This document shows positions 45,224-54,000 of a stretch of 64,000 nucleotides of DNA, one piece after another (positions within the stretch are counted from its first letter, which is position 1; the number at the start of each line of letters is the position of its first letter). The DNA lies in assembly GCA_035497735.1 (NCBI GenBank), contig DATJCX010000047.1, positions 1-64,000 on the forward strand, in the 5' to 3' direction. The DNA comes from Brumimicrobium sp035497735. Lineage in GTDB: Bacteria > Bacteroidota > Bacteroidia > Flavobacteriales_D > Crocinitomicaceae. The translations under genes and the position numbers were made by a program. Under the pieces are notes generated by a model. It searched no databases and had not been told where the DNA came from. It saw only the letters and a program-made list of their open reading frames with translations.

Positions 45224-45290
45224 AGTAGTAGGTTAGGTTGATTAGTGTGATAAGAGTTTGGGACGCCTGTCCCAAACTCTTATTCTTTTA
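45224..45290 (+). ncRNA. Small RNA, copy 1 of 4
   Basis: About 67 nt from the AGT run (two triplets) to the end of the T-rich tract. The first 40 bases contain no cytosine. The hairpin pairs 45250-45263 with 45270-45283, perfectly over 14 bp, with loop CGCCTG, then TCTTTT. The boundaries are inferred from the -7 element and terminator. No start codon with a following frame is present, so it is probably non-coding. Confidence 0.75.
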
Positions 45291-45390
45291 TAGCTATTCC
45301 ACTTTTATAATCCAACTTTATATTCCAAAATATTATAAATCATGCCAAAACATACGTTGGTCGATTTAAAACGCTTATTCGTCTAAAATA

Positions 45391-45404
45391 AAGGGTTTAC
45401 CCTT
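45391..45404 (+). promoter_or_regulatory. Palindromic operator-like box upstream of small-RNA copy 2
   Basis: AAGGGTTTACCCTT, a perfect inverted repeat of six bases around TT. Its centre is 38.5 bases before the -7 element. TCTAAAA lies ten bases upstream of the AGGGT. The same palindrome recurs before copies 3 and 4. Confidence 0.6.
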
Positions 45405-45412
45405 GCTTTGTT

Positions 45413-45443
45413 TTGCTAGTAGGGAAATAGTTTTGTATATTTC
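45413..45443 (+). promoter_or_regulatory. Promoter of small-RNA copy 2
   Basis: -33 TTG at 45413-45415, 20 bases, then the -7-like TATATTTC at 45436-45443. The AGT run begins five bases later. Confidence 0.65.
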
Positions 45444-45447
45444 CGAA

Positions 45448-45517
45448 AGTAGTAGTAGGTTAGGTTGATTAGTGTGATAAGAGTTTGGAGCGCCTGTTCC
45501 GAACTCTTATTCTTTTA
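45448..45517 (+). ncRNA. Small RNA, copy 2 of 4
   Basis: About 70 nt, starting with three AGT triplets. The hairpin pairs 45477-45490 with 45497-45510, with two G-T pairs in place of Watson-Crick pairs seen in copy 1, and the loop CGCCTG unchanged, then TCTTTT. The 5' part is identical to the other copies and free of cytosine. Confidence 0.75.
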
Positions 45518-45754
45518 TAGCTACATGTAACGGAATCCAAGCTACTTTCAACTTAATGATCAAACAGAATTCCTCTCAAAAAATATTCCAGATTTTTACG
45601 CCCAAAACATACCATTAGATTTACTTTTAATAAATAAAATAATTCTAGTTTATTTAAAAATAAAATAATCAATAAGGCATGAATTGTAATTGAGCTACAT
45701 ACTCCATTTGGAATTTCATCTAAAAATAAAAATAAGGTGTGGGAAGAATCAAAT

Positions 45755-45822
45755 ATTCGATGAATTTACCTTCATTCGTCGATAATATACATGGTTTTAT
45801 CTAAAAACATAGGGTTTACCCT
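45755..45822 (+). promoter_or_regulatory. Conserved regulatory module upstream of small-RNA copy 3
   Basis: Three boxes: ATTCGATGAAT at 45755-45765, CATTCGTCGAT at 45773-45783 and the palindrome AGGGTTTACCCT at 45811-45822. TCTAAAA lies 11 bases before the palindrome. The first two boxes are 18 bases apart and the second and third 38 bases apart, exactly as upstream of copy 4. Confidence 0.6.
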
Positions 45823-45832
45823 TGTGTTTTCA

Positions 45833-45862
45833 TTGCCGAACTAAAAAGGTTTTGTATATTTA
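45833..45862 (+). promoter_or_regulatory. Promoter of small-RNA copy 3
   Basis: -33 TTG at 45833-45835, 19 bases, then the -7-like TATATTTA at 45855-45862, three bases before the AGT run. Confidence 0.65.
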
Positions 45863-45865
45863 CAC

Positions 45866-45935
45866 AGTAGTAGTAGGTTAGGTTGATTAGTGTGATAAGA
45901 GTTTGGAACGCCTGTTCCGAACTCTTATTTTTTTA
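45866..45935 (+). ncRNA. Small RNA, copy 3 of 4
   Basis: About 70 nt, starting with three AGT triplets. The hairpin pairs 45895-45908 with 45915-45928. The base pair next to the loop region has changed from G-C (copy 1) to A-T, keeping pairing, with one G-T elsewhere. It is followed by an eight-base T run. Confidence 0.75.
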
Positions 45936-46138
45936 TAGCTATACCAAACCGAATTATTGTAGCTTGATAGGAAAGCAAGCTGGTCTAAAAAGAAATTTCC
46001 AATTTTATTTTTTCCATTTTACAAACTAATAATGTTTCAATCTTGTTTTAAAAATTAAATGAGTAAAAACTATCCAAATTTTAGTTGAATTATAAATTCC
46101 ATTAAGAATTGCATCCTATACAGGGTAAATTAATGTCT

Positions 46139-46206
46139 ATTCGACGAATAACAGTTCATTCGTCGATGAAAATTAATGTTTCGTCTAAAAGTAGAGGGTT
46201 TACCCT
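46139..46206 (+). promoter_or_regulatory. Conserved regulatory module upstream of small-RNA copy 4
   Basis: ATTCGACGAAT at 46139-46149, CATTCGTCGAT at 46157-46167 and the palindrome AGGGTTTACCCT at 46195-46206, with the same 18- and 38-base spacings as copy 3. TCTAAAA again lies 11 bases before the palindrome. Confidence 0.6.
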
Positions 46207-46212
46207 TGCTTT

Positions 46213-46245
46213 TTGCGATTCAAATAAAAAACTTTTGTATATTTA
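46213..46245 (+). promoter_or_regulatory. Promoter of small-RNA copy 4
   Basis: TTG at 46213-46215 and TATATTTA at 46238-46245, separated by 22 bases, slightly longer than the usual 19-20. Confidence 0.55.
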
Positions 46246-46249
46246 CAGA

Positions 46250-46322
46250 AGTAGTAGTAGTAGGTTAGGTTGATTAGTGTGATAAGAGTTTGGGACGCCT
46301 GTTCCGAACTCTTATTTTTTTA
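46250..46322 (+). ncRNA. Small RNA, copy 4 of 4
   Basis: About 73 nt, starting with four AGT triplets. The hairpin pairs 46282-46295 with 46302-46315, including two G-T pairs, with loop CGCCTG and a seven-base T run. Past the T run the sequence departs from copies 1-3 (TATCCTA instead of TATAGCTA). It ends 37 bases before the convergent fabH stop. Confidence 0.75.
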
Positions 46323-46358
46323 TCCTAACTTTTGTATATCTATAGGGATTTTATCATT

Positions 46359-47375
46359 CTACCATTTAATTACGGCACTTGCCCAAGTAAATCCACTTCC
46401 AAAAGCTGCTAATACAACAGTATCTCCATCTTTTATTTTTCCTTTCTCCCAAGCTTCATTCATTGCGATAGGGATAGATGCGGCAGTCGTATTTCCATAC
46501 TTTTGAATGTTGTTAAATATTTGATTATCGCTTAAGCCAAACTGTCTTTGAACAAAATCAGCAATTCTTAAATTTGCCTGATGAGGAATTAACATATCGA
46601 TATCATCTTTGGTTAAATTGTTTGCAGCTAATCCTTCCATAATAACTTCAGAGAAACGAACTACAGCATTCTTAAAAACAAGTTGACCATTCATATATGG
46701 ATAGTAAGAAGGATTATCTGCTACCCCTTCTTCAATAATTTCTGGTACCCAATGATTTGTACTAGGTGTTTTAATAGATAACTCTAAAGCATGCTTACCT
46801 TCAGAGTGCAAGTGAGTAGATAAAATTCCTTTATCATCACTCTCGCTTCTTGTTAATACAACCGCACCTGCACCATCACCAAATAAAACTGAAACGGCTC
46901 TTCCTCTTGTTGACATATCCATTCCACCACTTTGATATTCACTACCAATTAGTAGAATGTTTTTATACATTCCTGTACGAATAAACTGATCTGCAACAGA
47001 AAGTCCGTATATGAAACCACTACATTGATTTCTAACATCTAAAGCTGGACAAGTTTTAATGTCCATCATTTCTTGAACAAGCACACCTGATCCAGGAAAA
47101 TAATAGTCCGGACTAACAGTCGCGAAAACGATTAAATCAATATCATCTTTATCAATACTAGCTCTTTCTAATGCAATTTTAGCTGCTTCTACACCCATAT
47201 GTGCTACGGGTTTGTCACCATATGTTCCTTTAAGGATATGTCTTCTTTCTTTAATTCCAGAACGTTCCTGAATCCATTCATCATTGGTGTCTATTATTTT
47301 TGATAAATCATCATTGGTTACAACGTTATCAGGGAGAAAACTTCCAACTCCAGCAATTTTAGTTCTATAAAGCAT
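46359..47375 (-). CDS. fabH: Beta-ketoacyl-ACP synthase III
   Basis: 338 residues. The catalytic triad of the thiolase-fold KAS III is complete: C118 (NQCSGF), H265 (IPHQANLRI) and N295 (YGNTTAAS). Glycine-rich FGDGAGAVVL and the C-terminal GSGFTWASAVIKW are also present. FabH condenses acetyl-CoA or a branched starter with malonyl-ACP, opening each fatty acid chain; Bacteroidota enzymes often prefer branched starters. Genomes of this group may carry several copies, and this one is not beside plsX, rpmF or fabD, so it could be an additional paralogue. Confidence 0.93.
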   Translation of the reverse strand: MLYRTKIAGVGSFLPDNVVTNDDLSKIIDTNDEWIQERSGIKERRHILKGTYGDKPVAHMGVEAAKIALERASIDKDDIDLIVFATVSPDYYFPGSGVLVQEMMDIKTCPALDVRNQCSGFIYGLSVADQFIRTGMYKNILLIGSEYQSGGMDMSTRGRAVSVLFGDGAGAVVLTRSESDDKGILSTHLHSEGKHALELSIKTPSTNHWVPEIIEEGVADNPSYYPYMNGQLVFKNAVVRFSEVIMEGLAANNLTKDDIDMLIPHQANLRIADFVQRQFGLSDNQIFNNIQKYGNTTAASIPIAMNEAWEKGKIKDGDTVVLAAFGSGFTWASAVIKW

Positions 47376-47574
47376 TTGTTTCTGTTTTAGTCTATTTCTT
47401 TAAATACTTTTTACAAGATAATCTTTATTTTAAATCAGTAGCAACAAAAAAGACTAGGTTTCTATGAATGCTAATCTATAGTTCACATAAAATTTCCGTC
47501 AATTTTTACATTTACTCTCCCATAAAATAAAGCAAACTAAGTGTTTTATATAAATGAGTCAGAATTAATGTATC

Positions 47575-48207
47575 TTATAATTCCTTATTAATCAACCATC
47601 TAAATTCATTGAGAATCATTGCTGTAGCTCCCCAAACAATTTTTTCATGAATATTAAAATAGGGAACGTCCTTTAGTGTAACGTTATTTTGCATCGTGAT
47701 ATCTATTCGTTTGATGATATCGTTTTTAAACAATTCTTGAACTGGAAAAGTAAAAATCTCTGCCACTTCTCTTTCGTTCGGAATAAATAATGGTGGTTGT
47801 TTATAGTGAAGGACAAAAGGTTGAACGTTGTGATTGCTAACAGGGATAAAAACTGGGGTTAAATGTCCCAAAAGATCAAAGTTATTGGCGTTTAAACCAA
47901 TTTCTTCTTCTGCTTCTCGAATTGCTGTCTCTAATAGTTTCTTATCCGAATAATCCTTTTTCCCGCCAGGAAAGCAAACCTGTCCGCCATGAAAGCCATC
48001 ATAAATTGGACGTTGTGTTAGAACAACGTTTAAATCATCTTTGTCCTCATATAAAATAAGTCCAACAGCACTTTCCTTATAGTTAAAAGCATTCTTAAAA
48101 GATTCAGATGAACGAGCACGACCGGAAGGAGAAACAGGAACATGGGCATCTTCACCTGGTAGGGGTAAATGCAGTCTGTTTCTAATTTCCTCTATTGTTA
48201 CTCTCAT
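47575..48207 (-). CDS. CoA pyrophosphatase-type Nudix hydrolase
   Basis: 210 residues. The Nudix box runs from GGKKDYSDKKLLETAIREAE to EEIGL, giving the full GX5EX7REUXEEXGU pattern. Just before it lies the YeaB/NudL signature region (LTQRPIYDGFHGGQVCFPGG). This subgroup usually cleaves coenzyme A and its thioesters to phosphopantetheine derivatives and 3',5'-ADP. The 200 bases upstream of the fabH start separate the two genes and hold nothing I can name. It is divergent from the M61 peptidase. Confidence 0.9.
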   Translation of the reverse strand: MRVTIEEIRNRLHLPLPGEDAHVPVSPSGRARSSESFKNAFNYKESAVGLILYEDKDDLNVVLTQRPIYDGFHGGQVCFPGGKKDYSDKKLLETAIREAEEEIGLNANNFDLLGHLTPVFIPVSNHNVQPFVLHYKQPPLFIPNEREVAEIFTFPVQELFKNDIIKRIDITMQNNVTLKDVPYFNIHEKIVWGATAMILNEFRWLINKEL

Positions 48208-48357
48208 TCTATAAAGCTTGTTCTATCAAATATAACAACTTTCTTTTGTAAATGTTTTAATCACACCGTTTTGAACAAGGTAAAGAGATTAACTTCTGTC
48301 AAAACCCTTTATTGTGCTTACAATTTGTTATTTTTACATGAATAAAACTTTAAGATA

Positions 48358-50085
48358 ATGAAATTTATTTTTGATATAAAAAATCCTCAGCAACAATACA
48401 TTCAGATTACAGCAGAGATCAAAAGTTCAGGTGACGAAACAGAAATCTTTTTACCTGCATGGCGACCTGGTAGATATGAATTAGGTGATTTCGCAAAGAA
48501 TATCAACCATTTTGGTGTTTTCAATGAAAAGGGTGAAGATTTACCCTTCGCTAAACAAAATAAGAATACTTGGCTGGTCCAATCAAAAGGAACGGAGGTC
48601 TTAATAGTTAAATATAGCTATTATGCAGCCGAATTAAATGCAGGTTCTACTTATTTGGATGCGACCCAACTTTATGTGAATCCGGTCAACTGTTGTGTAT
48701 TTACAGATGATATTTATGATGATGAAATAAGTGTTCAATTAAATATTCCAGATGAGTGGAAAGTTGCCAATCCCTTAAAAACAATAAACAAACAGTTTAA
48801 AGCGTCCAATTTTGATGAGTTAGCAGACTCTCCCTTCATTTGTTCGAGTCAATTACAGCACAAATCCTATGAGGTTGATGGTACAACATTTCACATTTGG
48901 TTAAACGGAATTATTAAACCAGATTGGGAAAGGTTGATTGTTGATTTTAAGAAGTTTACAGAGTCTCAAGTAAAGCGTTTTCTAACCTTCCCTACGGATG
49001 AGTATCATTTCCTATGTCAAATTGTACCCTACAAATTATACCATGGCGTTGAGCATTGTAAATCAACCGTTATTGCACTTGGTCCGAGCTATGCCGTTTT
49101 CGGAGAATTGTATAAAGAATTACTTGGTGTTAGTTCACATGAATTATACCATACTTGGAATGTAAAAGCCATTCGTCCAATAGAGTGGACGCCCTATGAT
49201 TTTAAGAAGGAAAGTTATTCAAAACTAGGGTATATTGCTGAAGGAGTTACCACTTATATGGGGGATTTGTTCCTATATAAAAGTGGCGTTTTCACTTTGG
49301 ACCAGTATTTATTAGAAATGAATACGCAAATCCAAAAACACAAGGATAATTTTGGACGCTATAATTATTCGGTGGCCGATTCTTCTTTCGATACTTGGTT
49401 AGACGGATACACTCCTGGCGCACCAGCGAGAAAAGTTTCTATTTACACAGAAGGTTGTCTGCTTTCATTTATGTTGGACGTTCATTTACTTAAGTTTACT
49501 GATAATAATTATCGTTTAGATGATGTTATGACTAATCTTTATCACAAATACGCAATAAAGGGGATAGGGGTGACTGAGGAGATTTATCAAACTGAAATAG
49601 AGAAATTTACGAATACATCAATGCAATGGTTCTTCGATGATTATGTCAACGGAACAAAGGATTATACTCCAGAGTTAATTAAATGTTTTAATGCAGTTGG
49701 ACTTAAGTTGTATAGCGCGTATTCAGGAAGTGAGTTTGCAAGTTATTTAGGTGCAAAAATTATAACTGAAAGTAACGAAACAACCGTGCTTTCTATTTAC
49801 CCAAACAGTCCACTTGATACAGCGGGAGCGATAATTGGCGACAAAGTAATCAGCGTTAATGATATCGTTATAAATAATGATGCTGAAGAATGGGCGAAAT
49901 TTTTTAGAGATGACGATGTAACAGTTACTGTTGCAAGAAAAGGACAATTGATTCAATTGCAGTTGCCTAAAGGAAATCGAACTAATCAACTGTATTACAA
50001 AAGATATTATCTTAGAAAAATTGCTGATGACAAGTTAACGCAAGAACAAAAGCAAACTTTTGAAAGTTGGAGCGATCTTGACTAA
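48358..50085 (+). CDS. M61-family peptidase with PDZ domain
   Basis: 575 residues. An N-terminal beta domain (FLPAWRPGRYELGDFAKNIN) is followed by the gluzincin core with HELYH at 261-265 and a downstream Glu in the IAEGVTTYMGDLFLY segment, then a PDZ-like domain at about 460-545 (NSPLDTAGAIIGDKVISVND). M61 enzymes (glycyl aminopeptidase-like) usually trim N-terminal Gly or Ala. No signal peptide is visible at the chosen ATG, so the location is uncertain; relatives are both cytoplasmic and exported. The gene ends with a large inverted repeat. Confidence 0.9.
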   Translation: MKFIFDIKNPQQQYIQITAEIKSSGDETEIFLPAWRPGRYELGDFAKNINHFGVFNEKGEDLPFAKQNKNTWLVQSKGTEVLIVKYSYYAAELNAGSTYLDATQLYVNPVNCCVFTDDIYDDEISVQLNIPDEWKVANPLKTINKQFKASNFDELADSPFICSSQLQHKSYEVDGTTFHIWLNGIIKPDWERLIVDFKKFTESQVKRFLTFPTDEYHFLCQIVPYKLYHGVEHCKSTVIALGPSYAVFGELYKELLGVSSHELYHTWNVKAIRPIEWTPYDFKKESYSKLGYIAEGVTTYMGDLFLYKSGVFTLDQYLLEMNTQIQKHKDNFGRYNYSVADSSFDTWLDGYTPGAPARKVSIYTEGCLLSFMLDVHLLKFTDNNYRLDDVMTNLYHKYAIKGIGVTEEIYQTEIEKFTNTSMQWFFDDYVNGTKDYTPELIKCFNAVGLKLYSAYSGSEFASYLGAKIITESNETTVLSIYPNSPLDTAGAIIGDKVISVNDIVINNDAEEWAKFFRDDDVTVTVARKGQLIQLQLPKGNRTNQLYYKRYYLRKIADDKLTQEQKQTFESWSDLD

Positions 50086-50156
50086 TTGAATAGTGTTTGA
50101 TCCAAATAGGATATAAGAAATAATTATCTCAAAAGATTATTTTGCGATAAAATAGG

Positions 50157-50227
50157 GGATGTTTCAAAAATGAAAGGAATATAAGGTGTTGAAAAATACA
50201 CAATAGTTCTCCAGTTTTGAAACATCC
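50157..50227 (+). terminator. Long inverted repeat after the M61 gene, possible terminator
   Basis: A perfect 13-bp inverted repeat (GGATGTTTCAAAA at 50157-50169, complement at 50215-50227) around a 45-base loop, followed on the plus strand by ATTTTTTG. The loop is long for an intrinsic terminator, and the structure lies between two convergent genes. Confidence 0.45.
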
Positions 50228-50236
50228 ATTTTTTGC

Positions 50237-50974
50237 TTATAAATATATTTCAATACCTATATTAAACCCAAGTGCAAATGGTTTTCTAACGTAGGAGTTT
50301 TGTTTGTTGTAATTACTCGTTAACTGCCTTCTCCCTTCGATGTTTGCAAAAACACCATAATTTTCACTTAACTTTATTTGTGTTCCAATCGAAGCAGTTG
50401 CATCAAGAAGGAAAAGATTGTATCCATCTCGCTCTCTAGATTTTATAAGGGACTCCTTATTATTAATGTCTAAAACTGTTTCTCTTTTGGTCATGGAAAT
50501 AAAACCCTTTGGTACAATTCCCAATGCACCGTAAAATTTAATTTGATCACCATAGGTGTAGGCTAATTTTATTGGAATAGAAATGCTGTGATAATTGTTT
50601 GTGTAGCGATAGATAGAGTCTGAACTTTCAAAGTCATACTTCTCCTTATTGCTTTCGTATCCAGCACCAATTTCAAGTTTAAATCCTTTAGCTAAAGGAG
50701 TTCTAACGCCTAAATTATATCCAACTGACCACATTGGCTTCTCATCCACTCGCTGGCCCAATGGCTGACCGAAAATCCCATCATTTACCGTCAGTGTTCT
50801 ATAAGTTAAAGCTGGACTAACTCCAACAAAAATTTCAACTCCGGTTTTAGTTTTATCTTTCTCAGGTTTTACTTTTTTCTCTTTCTTTTCCTTAATTTCC
50901 GGACTATTGGTGATGATTTGAGCATTTACCCCAAAACTAAAAACTACTAAAAAGACTATTAAATATTTTTTCAT
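50237..50974 (-). CDS. Outer-membrane beta-barrel protein (PorT-like fold)
   Basis: 245 residues with a signal peptide (MKKYLIVFLVVFSFGVNAQ), a lysine-rich spacer (KEKKEKKVKPEKDKTK) and then alternating amphipathic strands ending in an aromatic-poor GFNIGIEIYL, as in eight-strand barrels of the OMP_b-brl_2 type. Strand examples are WSVGYNLGVRTPLAKGFKLE and IKFYGALGIVPKGFISM. Such proteins are common in Bacteroidota; a specific function cannot be given. It is convergent with the M61 gene and divergent from the AsmA-like gene. Confidence 0.82.
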   Translation of the reverse strand: MKKYLIVFLVVFSFGVNAQIITNSPEIKEKKEKKVKPEKDKTKTGVEIFVGVSPALTYRTLTVNDGIFGQPLGQRVDEKPMWSVGYNLGVRTPLAKGFKLEIGAGYESNKEKYDFESSDSIYRYTNNYHSISIPIKLAYTYGDQIKFYGALGIVPKGFISMTKRETVLDINNKESLIKSRERDGYNLFLLDATASIGTQIKLSENYGVFANIEGRRQLTSNYNKQNSYVRKPFALGFNIGIEIYL

Positions 50975-51072
50975 AAAAATTAACTATTTCTGATTCAAAT
51001 TGTCGATAATAAGCTATATTTTAGCTAAATTAAATCAATATTTTAATATAAACTGTAATTAGAATTTTATTT

Positions 51073-54000
51073 ATGACTTCAACAACGAACAAAAAAGGTA
51101 AAAAGTTTGTAAAATACTCTTTAATTGGATTAGGTATTACCTTTTTTCTTTTGATTATCAGCTTGATATTAATTCCTATTCTCTATAAAGATAAAATTAA
51201 AGAAATAGCTTTAGCAGAAGCAAACAAATCCTTGAAAGCCGATGTGGCGGTAGGAGATTTTGATTTAACCATCTTCTCAACCTTCCCGAAGTTGAAGTTT
51301 GTATTTGACGACGTATCAGTAACCGGAAGAGATGATTTTGAGGGAATTAAATTAGTTGACTTAAAGTCTTTTGAAGCTAAATTAGACTTCTGGAGCATTA
51401 TGGATATCGAGAATATGAATATCCGTTCAATCAGGTTAATAGACCCAAATATCCACGTTAAAATCTTAGAAAACGGTGTTGCAAACTACGATATCGTTAA
51501 GTCGAATGAAGAATTAGCAGAAGAAGATATCGATACGACAGCAGTTCCATTTAAACTATCACTGAAATATTACGAAATTCAAAATGCAAATTTAATTTAT
51601 GATGATTTAGATACGATTTCACCAATGTTTGTTGAATTGAAAGGCTTAAATCATTCTGGAAAGGGAGATTTAACGGCTGAAATTATCGATTTTAAAACCA
51701 AAACAACATTAGAAGATCTCGTCTTGATAATGGATAAAACAACTCGTCTTGACATTAAAAACTTAAGTTTAGATGGAGACGGTAAATTAAATGAACTCAA
51801 ATCTGATTTCGTTGTCAACACTACTATAGAAGAATTAAAATATGTTGAAGCAAATAGTTTAAAAGCTGAATTGTACAACTTCACAACAAAGGGAGATATT
51901 GGTTATACCCCAGAATTGACGGATGTTAAAACGAAAATAGGAGCAGAACAATTAAGTTTGATAATGGATGGTTTAACCTATTTATCTAAAGTTAAAACAG
52001 ACTTAGATCTTGATTTGTTGGCTGAATTCTCTGACAAGAGTAGCAAGTTTACATTGAAAGAAAATAGTTTAAAATTGAATGCACTAGCCTTATCTTTTGA
52101 TGGTTTCTATGAAATGTTAGAGGATCACGACAATATAGATATGAAACTGAAAGCGGATAAAACAAGCTTTAAAGACTTGTTGTCACTTGTTCCTGCTTTC
52201 TACCACACAGGTTATGAAAGTATGGTAGCTAAAGGGAGTTTAGACCTAAAAGGTTTTGTGAAAGGTCGTTTAGACGATAAAAATTATCCGGCTTGGGATG
52301 TTGGAACAAAAGTAACCAACGCATCAATTGTTTACCCGGATGTTAAAGCGAGTATTAATAATGTTAATATTATTGCTGGTTCAACTTTCCCTGGTGGGTC
52401 GGATTTAGATAAGATGACAGTGGATGTGGATCAGTTAAAAGCAACTTTTGCTGGCAACTCAATTGACGGTAATTTCTACCTTAAAAATCCAATGTCAGAT
52501 CCTTACATGAAAGCAAAACTTAATGCAAATATAGATTTAGCAACCCTAGACCAGGTATATCCTATGGAGGAAAAGTACAAAGGGAAGTTAATGTCGGATT
52601 TAGCAGTAGACGGAAGAATGTCGGCGCTTGAAAATCAAGATTACGAGAAGTTTAATGCTTCTGGAACGCTTAGGTTACAAGAGTTTGATTATTCAGATGA
52701 AAGCTTACCTGCGCCGGTTAGCGTTTCTAATATGCTTTTTGAATTTTCTCCCAAAAACTTAAAATTAGTTGAACTAAAAGCGAAAATGGGTGTGAGTGAC
52801 TTTTCAATGGATGGAGAAGTGAAAAACTATATGGGATACTTATTTAAAGAGAATGAAGACTTAAAAGGAAACTTTAATTTCTATTCTAGTTACATCAATG
52901 TGGATGAAATTATGCCGCCATCAGCGCCAACCACTGAATCTCCATTGGAGAATCAAAGTGAAGAAGCGAGTGATGCCTTCTTAGTGCCTAAAAATATTGA
53001 TTTCTCATTAAATACTGTGATAGACAAAATGCTTTATGATGGAATGGAAATCAAAAACATTAAAGGAAATGTTGGATTGAAAAATCAAGAAGCGTCGTTA
53101 AACAACCTAAACTTGCAAGCTTTAGGTGGAAGTGTAGGTTTGAGCGGAAAGTACAATACAGTTGACGTAACAAAGCCTAAAGCAGACTTAAAGTGGAGTA
53201 TTAAAGAATTAGACATTCAGCAATTAGCAAGTAATTTCATAACGATTGATTATTTGGCACCAATTGCAAAATACGCTCAAGGAAAGATTTCTTCAGACTT
53301 TGAAATGAGCACAAGTTTAACTTCTGATTTTGCACCGATTTACAATACCTTAAGCGGATTCGGTTCACTTATGTCGAGTAAGATAGAGTTGACAGGATTT
53401 GAACCGTTAAACAAGCTAGCAGATGCTATTAACATCGATAAGTTAAAGAAGCAAACCATCGATAACTTTAATGCACACTTTGAATTTAATGACGGTAAGG
53501 TAAATGTAAAGCCATACACGGTTAAATTAGGGAATATTAAAACAACAGTAGGAGGGACAACTTCTTTTGAAAAAGATATTGACTATACGATTAATATGAG
53601 TATTCCTAAAGCTGACTTACCGAAGGGCATCATCGATATCGCAGAGCAAGCAATTGCAAAAGCGAAAAACATTCCTGGATTTAAAATGAAGGAGTTACCT
53701 GCAGAAATTCCAATTACAGCATTTATCACCAATAAGATCAATTCACCAATAGTAAAAACCAATTTAAAGGAAAAACTAATGGAGTTAGGAGGAGATATCA
53801 AAGGCGCTGTTACAGATTTAGTTGATGAGAAAGTGCAAGAAGTAAAAGATACGGTTAAGGCAGTTGTGGACGAGAAAATCGAAGATGTTAAAGAACAAGT
53901 TAGCGCAGAGGTTGAAAAACGGAAACAACAAGTTCTAGACGCAGCACAAAAGCAAGCCGATGATATCAAGTCGGAAGCCAAAAATCTAGCAAATAAAACA

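Larger units (their letters stand above)
45096..46358 (+). repeat. Tandem array of four related small-RNA units in a 1.26 kb non-coding region
   Basis: This stretch between argS and fabH has no credible protein frame. It contains four copies of a unit with RNA starts near 45224, 45448, 45866 and 46250 (spacings 224, 418 and 384 bases). The conserved part spans from the AGT run through GTAGGTTAGGTTGATTAG, GTGTGAT and a 14-bp hairpin to a T tract. The AT-rich spacers differ in length and sequence apart from conserved promoter-proximal boxes upstream of copies 2-4. In copies 1-3 the shared sequence continues just past the T tract (TTTTATAGCTA). This points to duplication of whole transcription units, not of a terminator only. 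Confidence 0.85.

Noticed and set aside
45448..45475. Resemblance of the small-RNA 5' arm (GTAGTAGGTT...) to animal let-7 microRNA
   Set aside because: A short low-complexity G/T match without shared biology; bacterial promoters and terminators explain the unit.
45250..46315. Simple repeated terminators for argS
   Set aside because: Each hairpin has its own -7 element and a conserved 5' segment, which a terminator would not need.
45096..46358. CRISPR array
   Set aside because: Four unevenly spaced units with promoters and terminators, spacers of very unequal length, and no cas genes nearby.
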